From NCBI RefSeq assembly GCF_030867095.1, contig NC_081824.1:350398203-350462202 (forward strand): a stretch of 64,000 nt of DNA, written 5' to 3'. The translations under genes and the position numbers were made by a program. Source of the stretch: Alligator mississippiensis. Its lineage: Eukaryota > Chordata > Crocodylia > Alligatoridae. Shown here in pieces: positions 52,301-53,865 of the stretch. The stretch's first letter is position 1; each line of letters opens with the position of its first letter. The notes under the pieces are model-generated. The model ran no database searches, was not told the origin of the DNA, and saw only the letters and a program-made list of their open reading frames with translations.

Positions 52301-52916
52301 AGCCCCTTCCCCTGCCCAACCTGCTACCCTGCTTTCTGCTCCCCCCATACCCTCCCCAAGAGGCACTCTGGGCACCCTTCCCAACCCTCTGCTCTGTTTT
52401 CTGCTCCCCCTGAGTGCCAGCCCCACCCCCTTCCCCTTCCCAACCTGCTGCTCCTCCACTTCCCACCCCCCAGGCCCTCCTAGAGCACGACTCCGACTCC
52501 AACTCCCTCCCACCTGCTCTGCTGCTCTGCTTACTGCTCCCCACCCTCCTGGAGTGCTGCTCGGACCCCTTTCTCCTGCCCTACCTGCTGCTCTGCTTTC
52601 TGCTCCCCCCACACCCGCCCCGAGGACTCTCTAATCCAGCAGAGGCCAACCTTTCGGACAGGCACTGTGCCCGCCCCTACCGAGGGCCACTCCGATCCCC
52701 ACCCACCGCCCGACCTGCTGCTCTGCTTTCCGCTCCCCGCCCCGATCCGACGCCGCATGACAACTCCCCCGCGCGCTCCCCGAGGCTCCCGGCGCGGGGC
52801 CCATCGCGTCCCCGACCGCCCCGCCCGGCCCCGCGCACACGGCCCGGCCCGGCCCGGCGAAGGCAGCGCCAGGGCCGCGAACTCACCGGCTGCCGCACCC
52901 CGTCATGGGAAGCCAT
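573..52916 (-). CDS. SEPTIN10: Septin-10, ten coding exons (432 aa)
   Basis: SEPTIN10 encodes a GTP-binding cytoskeletal protein that assembles with other septins into hetero-oligomeric filaments at membranes and on actin or microtubules. The joined exons are 52916-52887, 32773-32656, 30748-30553, 28599-28413, 21644-21483, 20447-20351, 19783-19615, 9414-9282, 2946-2756 and 588-573. They give one open frame of 1299 nt with GT-AG borders and matching phases throughout. The P-loop GETGIGKST is at residues 50-58, a G3-like NTVG at 102-105, a G4-position GKAD at 185-188, and the septin-unique region lies in exons 6-7. A heptad-rich, highly charged C-terminal coiled coil covers roughly 330-405. The segments [14 protein letters not shown] and ENKPVS, and the KDRKNSSFM end, fit SEPTIN10 better than SEPTIN6, 8 or 11. 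The head-to-head SOWAHC neighbour agrees. SEPTIN6-group proteins are known to lack the catalytic switch threonine and to stay GTP-bound. Odd point: G4 reads GKAD where vertebrate septins normally have AKAD. Confidence 0.95.
841..915. repeat. SINE-like repeat tail
   Basis: The segment around GTTGGTCTAATAGAAGATA and AGACCAACACGGCTACAACC has the look of a dispersed reptile repeat tail. A related sequence recurs in inverted form in the palindrome at about 3054-3290. Family not assigned. Confidence 0.4.
1337..1786. mobile_element. Non-autonomous hAT-like element, 450 bp
   Basis: The left end TAGTGGTCTCCAACC and right end GGTGACCACTG are inverted relatives, as in Charlie-type hAT elements. Flanking octamers TTCTACGG (1329-1336) and TTCTAGGG (1787-1794) match at 7 of 8 positions, the 8-bp duplication typical of hAT. 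The interior is GC-rich with no transposase. Confidence 0.75.
1882..2115. mobile_element. Foldback hAT-type MITE, 234 bp
   Basis: The left and right halves are near-complete reverse complements, with a GT/GC-rich microsatellite (about 1985-2020) as the loop. The ends are CAGGGATCC and GGATCCCTG. A perfect 8-bp target-site duplication GTTATGAT flanks it (1874-1881 and 2116-2123). The perfect duplication suggests a comparatively recent insertion. Confidence 0.85.
2756..2946 (-). CDS. SEPTIN10: SEPTIN10 coding exon 9 (coiled coil)
   Basis: Residues 365-427 plus two bases. It encodes [20 protein letters not shown] and continues to the basic KKDKDRK end. The donor GTAAGT overlaps a K-K-stop reading (AAG TAA), so retention of the following intron would simply add Lys and terminate. 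That would be an alternative C-terminus of almost the same length. Confidence 0.94.
3054..3290. repeat. Palindromic repeat pair
   Basis: Two inverted copies of one dispersed repeat face each other. The central arms 3115-3141 and 3163-3189 are reverse complements at 26 of 27 positions around a 21-base loop. The outer arms (TACTGGACCAACTT and GGTGGTCCAATACA) diverge more. The overlapping open frames on both strands here come only from this symmetry. Confidence 0.7.
4270..6660 (+). mobile_element. Ancient non-LTR LINE remnant
   Basis: Collinear plus-strand fragments read like an endonuclease ([29 protein letters not shown] near 4377-4500) followed by a reverse transcriptase. The latter includes [19 protein letters not shown] near 5687, [18 protein letters not shown] near 5880 and a decayed LTKAFDSI near 6090. 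Stops and frameshifts are scattered throughout. The reading differs from the CR1 copies elsewhere in this window; I could not assign the clade. Confidence 0.6.
5078..5500. mobile_element. Possible hAT-like insertion in the LINE remnant
   Basis: CAGGGGCAGATCCAGAGGGG near 5078 and CTGGATCTCTAGCTCC near 5484 look like inverted ends around a GC-rich interior that interrupts the LINE reading. No target duplication was verified. Confidence 0.35.
6962..8839. repeat. Large imperfect inverted repeat
   Basis: Arm 1 (6962-7437) and arm 2 (8402-8839) align as reverse complements along their whole length with small indels, roughly 80-90% by eye. The spacer is about 960 bp. Arm 1 includes ACTCTATTCCCCAAAGAAAC and arm 2 the corresponding GTTTCTTTGGGGAATAAAGT. 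Each arm combines an outer AT-rich part with part of a MITE carrying GGGCAC...TCT ends. No flanking target duplication was found. Confidence 0.75.
7275..7348. repeat. Perfect 26-bp hairpin
   Basis: Bases 7275-7300 and 7323-7348 are perfect reverse complements (arm begins ACTCCGGAGCAAGGG) separated by 22 bases. It lies inside arm 1 of the larger inverted repeat. Confidence 0.85.
9282..9414 (-). CDS. SEPTIN10: SEPTIN10 coding exon 8 (coiled coil start)
   Basis: Residues 320-364. It encodes [20 protein letters not shown] and an acidic/basic heptad stretch ending in EAERE. The acceptor is GACTTCAG and the donor GTGTGT. This is where the C-terminal coiled coil begins. Confidence 0.95.
9938..10195. 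mobile_element. hAT/Charlie-like element
   Basis: The start CAGTTCCCAACTGAGGTGCC and the end GGTTGAGAAACACTG are inverted relatives. The interior has no transposase. A clear 8-bp duplication was not found. Confidence 0.5.
11596..11768. mobile_element. hAT-type MITE, 173 bp
   Basis: Ends TAGGGTGGCCA and TGGCCACCCTA are perfect inverted repeats. Flanking AAAGTAAC (11588-11595) and ACAGTAAC (11769-11776) match at 7 of 8. Internal GTCCTCTGTCCTCT and AGAGGACAGAAT add further inverted symmetry. Confidence 0.8.
12562..13114. mobile_element. Tc1/mariner (Tigger-like) non-autonomous element
   Basis: Ends CAGGCAGTCCTCAACTTA and TAAGTCTGAGGACTGCCTG are inverted repeats flanked by TA on both sides. The family's known ends start CAGGCAGTCC. 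Inside, 12764-12884 still reads as a Lys/Pro-rich stretch with repeated TPEK, SPSK and SPAK units before a stop. It may be a transposase C-terminal remnant. Confidence 0.7.
14828..14905. repeat. Short duplicated segment A+B
   Basis: Block A (14828-14862, TCCCACTTAAATTAAGATGC...) recurs at 15271-15305. Block B (14866-14905, ...TTTCCTTGAGCTGCTAACAA) recurs at 21291-21332 with a 2-base expansion. The two blocks are adjacent only here. No known family was recognised. Confidence 0.7.
15736..16754 (+). mobile_element. Solo LTR, 1019 bp, with 5-bp target duplication
   Basis: Begins TGTCAC and ends GTGACA, the TG...CA inverted termini of an LTR. GCATA flanks both sides (15731-15735, 16755-16759), a 5-bp duplication. 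A TATAAA box lies at 15906-15911, about 170 bp in, consistent with a plus-strand LTR promoter. No internal retroviral or Gypsy genes and no second LTR are present, so it is best read as a recombination-derived solo LTR. Whether the parent was an endogenous retrovirus or a Gypsy element cannot be told from the sequence alone. Confidence 0.75.
16279..16391. repeat. 31-bp tandem repeat inside the LTR
   Basis: Three full units plus a partial fourth start at 16279, 16310, 16341 and 16372, with core GAGCCCCAGAGAAGAGGGGC and a GGCTGTTTGAG tail. The units are almost identical, differing by single bases, which suggests recent expansion within the LTR. Confidence 0.9.
16880..17190. mobile_element. hAT-like remnant
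   Basis: GTGGCCAACCTTTCTGACA near 16883 matches the head of the hAT-like family at 39917-40140 and the array head at 52008. The interior differs, and the right boundary is uncertain. Confidence 0.4.
19615..19783 (-). CDS. SEPTIN10: SEPTIN10 coding exon 7 (septin-unique element)
   Basis: Residues 264-320. It encodes [20 protein letters not shown] and [20 protein letters not shown], the septin-unique element used in filament interfaces, then PENKPVS. The acceptor is TAATTAG and the donor GTAAGA. Confidence 0.96.
19784..20350 (-). other. SEPTIN10: SEPTIN10 intron 6
   Basis: A 567-bp intron with donor GTAAAT and acceptor TAATTAG. No repeat or gene is seen in it. Confidence 0.9.
20351..20447 (-). 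CDS. SEPTIN10: SEPTIN10 coding exon 6
   Basis: Residues 232-263 plus one base. It encodes [19 protein letters not shown] and [15 protein letters not shown] is the usual G5-like position and the WG of YPWG starts the septin-unique interface. The acceptor is TTCTTACAG and the donor GTAAAT. Confidence 0.96.
20448..21482 (-). other. SEPTIN10: SEPTIN10 intron 5
   Basis: A 1035-bp intron with donor GTAAGT and acceptor TTACAG. It contains one copy (21291-21332) of a short sequence also present at 14866-14905; otherwise nothing is recognised. Confidence 0.9.
21483..21644 (-). CDS. SEPTIN10: SEPTIN10 coding exon 5 (G4 motif)
   Basis: Exactly 54 codons, phase 0 at both ends, residues 178-231. It encodes [15 protein letters not shown], which contains the guanine-specificity motif, and [15 protein letters not shown]. 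The residue before KAD is Gly185 (codon GGC) instead of the usual Ala. The donor is GTAAGT. Confidence 0.96.
22311..22345. repeat. (GA)n microsatellite
   Basis: About 17 uninterrupted GA units in SEPTIN10 intron 4. Confidence 0.95.
25979..26010. repeat. (TG)n microsatellite
   Basis: About 16 TG units within GC-rich sequence in intron 4. Confidence 0.95.
27210..27275 (+). repeat. Degenerate tRNA-derived SINE head
   Basis: The segment has an A-box-like GTAGTTAGAGCAC followed at tRNA spacing by CCTGGTATTAAACTC in the B-box position. Only the head is recognisable. Confidence 0.3.
27420..27760 (+). mobile_element. CR1 LINE 3' end
   Basis: The 3' coding end and UTR of a CR1 element, ending GAGGTCCCTTCCAACCC followed by the octamer ATTCTATG with GA, the typical CR1 terminal repeat. 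It is 5'-truncated, as is normal for the family, and has the same layout as the copy at 62985-64000. Confidence 0.85.
28150..28230 (+). repeat. Possible tRNA-derived SINE fragment
   Basis: GGCCCAGTAACAAAGGCA and, about 35 bases later, GGGTTCTAATCCCTGC resemble an A box and B box at tRNA-like spacing. Confidence 0.35.
28413..28599 (-). CDS. SEPTIN10: SEPTIN10 coding exon 4
   Basis: Residues 115-177. It encodes [15 protein letters not shown] and [16 protein letters not shown], the most conserved stretch of the septin GTPase domain. The acceptor is preceded by an uninterrupted T run of about 18 bases on the coding strand; the donor is GTAACG, which is weaker than the others. Confidence 0.96.
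29848..30331. mobile_element. Inverted-terminal-repeat element, ~484 bp
   Basis: The left end GCATCCAAACAAGCGTACAT and right end CACTCGTTTGGATGCACCC are inverted repeats. The interior is GC-rich and without a transposase. The duplication length is unclear, so the superfamily is not assigned. Confidence 0.6.
30175..30210. repeat. 17-bp perfect palindrome with 2-bp spacer
   Basis: The arm TTTTTTTGACACTGGGA (30175-30191) and its exact reverse complement (30194-30210) are separated by TC. It sits inside the 29848-30331 element, a strong potential cruciform or hairpin. Confidence 0.9.
30553..30748 (-). CDS. SEPTIN10: SEPTIN10 coding exon 3 (P-loop, G3)
   Basis: Residues 50-115. It carries the P-loop remainder [16 protein letters not shown], the switch I segment and the G3-like VNTVGFGDQ (101-109). 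Switch I residues 66-80 ([15 protein letters not shown]) have no obvious catalytic threonine, as expected for a SEPTIN6-group member. The acceptor is ATTTTAG and the donor GTGAGT. The last codon is split AG|C (Ser115). Confidence 0.95.
30749..32655 (-). other. SEPTIN10: SEPTIN10 intron 2
   Basis: A 1.9-kb intron with donor GTAAGT and acceptor TTTTAG. A hAT-like element lies at 31013-31426, including a CATC/poly-C stretch near 31380-31406. The rest is unassigned. Confidence 0.9.
31013..31426. mobile_element. hAT-like element with internal CATC/poly-C run
   Basis: The start CAGGGCTGTCC and the reverse complement of the end (CAGGCCTGTC) form the inverted ends. Flanks ATCTAGAA and CTCTAAAA agree at 6 of 8. 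The poly-C tract near 31395-31406 is inside. Confidence 0.5.
32656..32773 (-). CDS. SEPTIN10: SEPTIN10 coding exon 2
   Basis: Residues 11-49 plus one base of codon 50. The acceptor is TTTGTAG and the donor GTAAGT. It encodes the segment [19 protein letters not shown] and the first beta strand FNILCIG leading into the P-loop. The exon border splits the first glycine of the P-loop. Confidence 0.94.
33099..34049 (+). mobile_element. GC-rich ~1-kb hAT-like element, copy 1
   Basis: Begins TAGAGGTGCATTGATATATC and ends ATCGGTTCACCCCTA, inverted terminal repeats. Flanks ACTTGCAC (33091-33098) and ATTTGCAC (34050-34057) agree at 7 of 8, as in hAT insertions. The interior is very GC-rich and gives long spurious open frames on both strands, none with recognisable domains. 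Sister copies lie at 35131-36118 (inverted) and 37203-38226 (same orientation). Confidence 0.8.
35131..36118 (-). mobile_element. GC-rich ~1-kb hAT-like element, copy 2 (inverted)
   Basis: Ends TAGGGGTGCACCGAT and ATCGGTACACCTTA. Reverse-complementing it aligns with copies 1 and 3, for example GGCAGCTTGGAGAGC next to the left end. The 281-codon open frame at 35220-36065 lies in this repeat and shows no protein domain. Confidence 0.8.
36409..36480 (-). pseudogene. tRNA-Gly-like sequence (decayed)
   Basis: On the minus strand a 72-base segment resembles tRNA-Gly. It has GCAGTTCAGTGATAGAATC (A box and D arm), an anticodon-loop-like CTGTTAT, GGGTTCGATTCC (B box and T loop), and partly complementary ends. 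The usual GCC anticodon position reads GTT and several stem pairs are lost, so it is a tRNA pseudogene or SINE head rather than a working tRNA. Confidence 0.55.
37203..38226 (+). mobile_element. GC-rich ~1-kb hAT-like element, copy 3
   Basis: Begins TAGAGGTGCACCAATACATT and ends ATCGATGTACCCCTA. It has the same orientation and layout as copy 1 (GAGCACAGCCTGGCAGC early in both). The flanks no longer show a clear octamer duplication. Confidence 0.8.
38575..38700 (+). mobile_element. tRNA-Ile-like head joined to a CR1-like tail
   Basis: Bases 38575-38641 follow tRNA-Ile closely: AGCTCAGTTGGTTAG (A box), loop CTAGTAA where tRNA-Ile(AAT) has CTAATAA, CACCAAGGTCAC, and GGTTTGATCCCTG (B box). From about 38646 the sequence reads TTAGATGATCTCTTTAGGTC and CTCCAGCC, the CR1 3'-terminal sequence without its upstream part. 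This is the structure of a SINE mobilised by CR1, or of a one-off tRNA/CR1 chimera. Confidence 0.6.
38701..39130. mobile_element. MITE with GGATGCATCTACATG ends
   Basis: The left end GGATGCATCTACATGTG and right end CATGTGTAGATACACC are inverted repeats flanked by CAGA on both sides. GCAATAAACTCC-type sequence inside is shared with the pieces at about 7158-7690 and 42055-42425. Confidence 0.6.
39917..40140 (-). mobile_element. hAT-like element, 224 bp
   Basis: The left end CACTGGGGGTTAACCT and reverse-complemented right end CAGAGGGGGCCAACCT are inverted repeats. Flanks GTGTACAT (39909-39916) and GTGTATAT (40141-40148) agree at 7 of 8. Its inner segment (minus-strand reading GAGTGCCACTCC... 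and TTTGCTTTCTGCTTCC) is the sequence that has been amplified in tandem at 52.0-52.7 kb. Confidence 0.75.
40501..42035 (-). mobile_element. CR1 LINE, 5'-truncated, with reverse transcriptase
   Basis: The minus-strand reading contains successive reverse-transcriptase blocks: [15 protein letters not shown] and NYRPVSLT (about 41860-41930), then [14 protein letters not shown] (about 41630-41670), [11 protein letters not shown] and the catalytic FADDTK (about 41385-41460). The downstream part [14 protein letters not shown] follows, then the 3' UTR. The tail at 40505-40540 is a GGTA-type repeat. The frame is broken in several places, so this copy is dead. Confidence 0.9.
42055..42425. mobile_element. 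MITE fragment (same family as 38701-39130)
   Basis: GTGTCTACATGTGCAATTAA and GCAATAAACTCC at the left edge match the ends of the 38701-39130 element. The right end abuts the next CR1 copy and is not recognisable. Confidence 0.4.
42426..43378 (-). mobile_element. CR1 LINE, 5'-truncated, split by a nested MITE
   Basis: The minus strand reads [34 protein letters not shown] and [22 protein letters not shown]1 reverse transcriptase and C-terminal end, with the 3' UTR GGTTGGAAGGGACCT on the plus strand at 42445. The 3' UTR is interrupted by the 42469-42654 insertion. The catalytic box is missing and internal deletions are present. Confidence 0.85.
42469..42654. mobile_element. hAT-type MITE nested in CR1, perfect 8-bp duplication
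   Basis: The left end GGGGTGGGCAAAATGCAG and right end ATTGCCCACCCCTGT are inverted repeats. ATTAGATC flanks both sides exactly (42461-42468, 42655-42662), and removing the insert restores a continuous CR1 3' end. The insertion is therefore younger than that CR1 copy. Confidence 0.9.
43413..43462. repeat. AGAGCT hexamer repeat
   Basis: Eight or so units of AGAGCT with GGAGCT variants, directly beside the 5' edge of the CR1 fragment. Confidence 0.85.
45424..45760 (-). mobile_element. CR1 LINE 3' end
   Basis: Minus-strand reading [19 protein letters not shown] and [14 protein letters not shown], the CR1 C-terminus, with CTGGAAGGGACCCC in the 3' UTR. 5'-truncated. Confidence 0.85.
46498..47421 (+). 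pseudogene. Decayed coding sequence, parent not identified
   Basis: One plus-strand frame runs for about 570 bases with protein-like composition but at least eight internal stops. Legible pieces include [37 protein letters not shown] and [19 protein letters not shown] frame change follows the T run near 47070 and the reading goes on ([19 protein letters not shown]). After a second change it ends with [19 protein letters not shown] and a TAA at 47419-47421. No splice-like interruptions are seen and an AATAAA with A-rich sequence lies just past the following MITE. This fits a retrocopy. I do not recognise the parent protein. Confidence 0.45.
47453..47758. mobile_element. Tc1/mariner-type MITE, 306 bp
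   Basis: Ends CAGTATAGCCTCATAA and TTATGAGGTTATAGTG are inverted repeats with TA on both sides (47451-47452, 47759-47760). The interior contains AAATCCGG repeats mirrored near both ends. Confidence 0.75.
48315..49130. mobile_element. Non-autonomous hAT/Charlie-like element, 816 bp
   Basis: Ends CAGTGGTTTTCAAC and GTTGAAAAGCACTG are inverted repeats. Flanks AATTAGAG (48307-48314) and AATTAAAG (49131-49138) agree at 7 of 8. The interior holds internally repeated GC-rich blocks (GGGGCTGGTCTCCATGGCAA and variants at about 48445, 48847 and inverted near 48905). The open frames here reflect that repetition. Confidence 0.8.
49304..49335. repeat. (CA)n microsatellite
   Basis: About 16 CA units. Confidence 0.95.
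50700..50920 (-). mobile_element. hAT-like element (same family as 39917-40140)
   Basis: GTGGCACTCAGAAAGGGTGC and GGCTAATTTGTGG align with the 39917-40140 copy in the same orientation. The ends are decayed and no duplication is legible. Confidence 0.6.
52008..52740 (+). repeat. ~68-bp minisatellite derived from a hAT-like element
   Basis: The motif CTGCTGCTCTGCTTTCTGCTCC or a close variant starts near 52080, 52190, 52252, 52321, 52389, 52445, 52517, 52585 and 52714. Spacing is mostly 56-72 bases, with GAGTGCC...CTCC between. The array opens with CTGACCTTTTCTGCCAGGCA, and a second head CAGAGGCCAACCTTTCGGA appears at about 52638. Both match the end of the hAT-like family at 39917-40140. It lies in the first 900 bases of SEPTIN10 intron 1, inside or next to the CpG island. 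Open frames on both strands are artefacts of the repetition. Confidence 0.8.
52887..52916 (-). CDS. SEPTIN10: SEPTIN10 coding exon 1
   Basis: This exon encodes the first ten residues, [10 protein letters not shown], and ends at the donor GTGAGT (52886 downward) in phase 0. It lies inside the CpG island, and the next exon is 20 kb away at 32773. The start is supported by the frame continuing exactly into exon 2 (QKESCRSLS...). The N-terminus is shorter than the longest human isoform, so an additional upstream or alternative first exon cannot be excluded. Confidence 0.85.
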
Positions 52917-53019
52917 AAGGTGGCGGCGGGGGCGGGCGGCACCGACTGTTGGAATGCAACCGGCAGCGCGGGCGGGGCGGCCGCTAGGGATGGGGCGGAG
53001 CCACGGCAGGGAGTGAGGG

Positions 53020-53630
53020 GAAAGGGGCGGGGCCGTCTAGAAGACACGGGGCCACGGCGCAGATTGAGGGGAGAAGGGGCGGGGCGAGTGGGAGAGGCGG
53101 AGCCACGGCCGGGATTGAAGGGAAGGGGGCGGGGCCGGGTAGGAGGGGCGGGACACAGCAGGGATTGAGGATGCAGGGGCGGGGCCGGCTGGAAGGGATT
53201 TTTAATTTTTTTTTATTGAAGTACCAAAAATGTACATCTCAACAAAGAAACTTCACACGTAAAACGTCAGAAAAAACTTACTACACTGACAGGGAAACTG
53301 GGAAGGGACGTGTCCACTCCACGGTTGAGGGGAGAAGGGACGGGGCGAGTGGGAGGGGCGGGCCACACCAGGCATTGAAGGAAAGGAAAGGGGTGGGGCC
53401 GGGTAGGAGGGGCGGGGCACAGCTGGGATTGAGGGTCCAGGGACGAGGCTGAGTGGGGGGGGGGGCTGAGCCACGGCACGAGTTAAAGGCAGAAAGGGCG
53501 GAGCGATTGGGAAGGCCGGGCCACGGTTGAGAGTAAAAGGAAAGGTGGGGGACGGCCGCCAGGTGGGGCCATGGCTGGGATTGAAGGAAAGGGGCGGGGC
53601 GGGGCCGATAGGAGGGGCGGGGCCACGGCA
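53020..53630. repeat. ~50-bp GC-box minisatellite in the shared promoter
   Basis: Ten degenerate units have a GC-box core (GGGGCGGGGC or variant) near 53024, 53076, 53126, 53176, 53337, 53390, 53440, 53496, 53545 and 53591. Each is followed by a weaker GGAGGGGCGG-type box and a CCACGGC...GGGATTGA linker. Steps are 46-56 bases except one of 161, which contains a 110-bp insertion. Each core is a candidate Sp1/KLF site. Confidence 0.85.
53199..53297 (-). mobile_element. Retroposed poly(A)-tailed fragment, ~99 bp
   Basis: An AT-rich block in an otherwise very GC-rich region. On the minus strand it ends TTCAATAAAAAAAAATTAAA, a polyadenylation signal running into an A tail. Flanks CTGGAAGGGA (53189-53198) and CTGGGAAGGGA (53298-53308) are a near-perfect duplication. 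The source transcript was not recognised. Confidence 0.7.
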
Positions 53631-53840
53631 AAGCGTTGGGGGGGGTGGGCGTCCAACGGGAGGTTCTCTCCCAAACGGGGGCGGAGGGGCTCGACCCCTC
53701 CGCTCCCCGCGTCCTTTGCCCGTTAAAGCGCAGCGTCACGCGGGGGAGGGGGAGGGAATGCTCTGTCCGCCGCTCCCTCCCCCTCCCCAGCTCGGGGGGC
53801 GGGGCGGGGCGGGGTGGGGCCGCGGCGCCGGGAGGCGGCG

Positions 53841-53861
53841 ATGGGTCCGCGGCGCGGCTGA
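53841..53861 (+). promoter_or_regulatory. Upstream ORF of SOWAHC (MGPRRG)
   Basis: An ATG at 53841 opens a six-codon frame that ends with TGA at 53859-53861, four bases before the SOWAHC start at 53866. If it lies in the mRNA it would favour leaky scanning or reinitiation. The main ATG context (GAAGCGATGG) has G at +4 but C at -3. Confidence 0.5.
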
Positions 53862-53865
53862 AGCG

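Larger units (their letters stand above)
32774..52886 (-). other. SEPTIN10: SEPTIN10 intron 1 (20.1 kb, repeat-dense)
   Basis: The long first intron runs from the CpG-island donor GTGAGT at 52886 to the acceptor TTTGTAG ending at 32774. Most recognisable content is mobile-element sequence, described separately: the hAT-like cluster (33.1-38.2 kb), CR1 copies (40.5-43.4 and 45.4-45.8 kb), MITEs, a decayed coding sequence and a minisatellite. About 43470-45420, 49140-50690 and 51290-51990 show nothing identifiable. Confidence 0.85.

Noticed and set aside
51874..52758. Long overlapping open frames on both strands (up to 200 codons)
   Set aside because: They are produced by the ~68-bp minisatellite; the translations are periodic (for example LLLCFLLPP repeats) and mirror each other on the two strands.
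53527..53865. In-frame upstream extension of SOWAHC
   Set aside because: The frame is open only because the GC-box repeat lacks stops. The protein similarity begins at the ATG at 53866.
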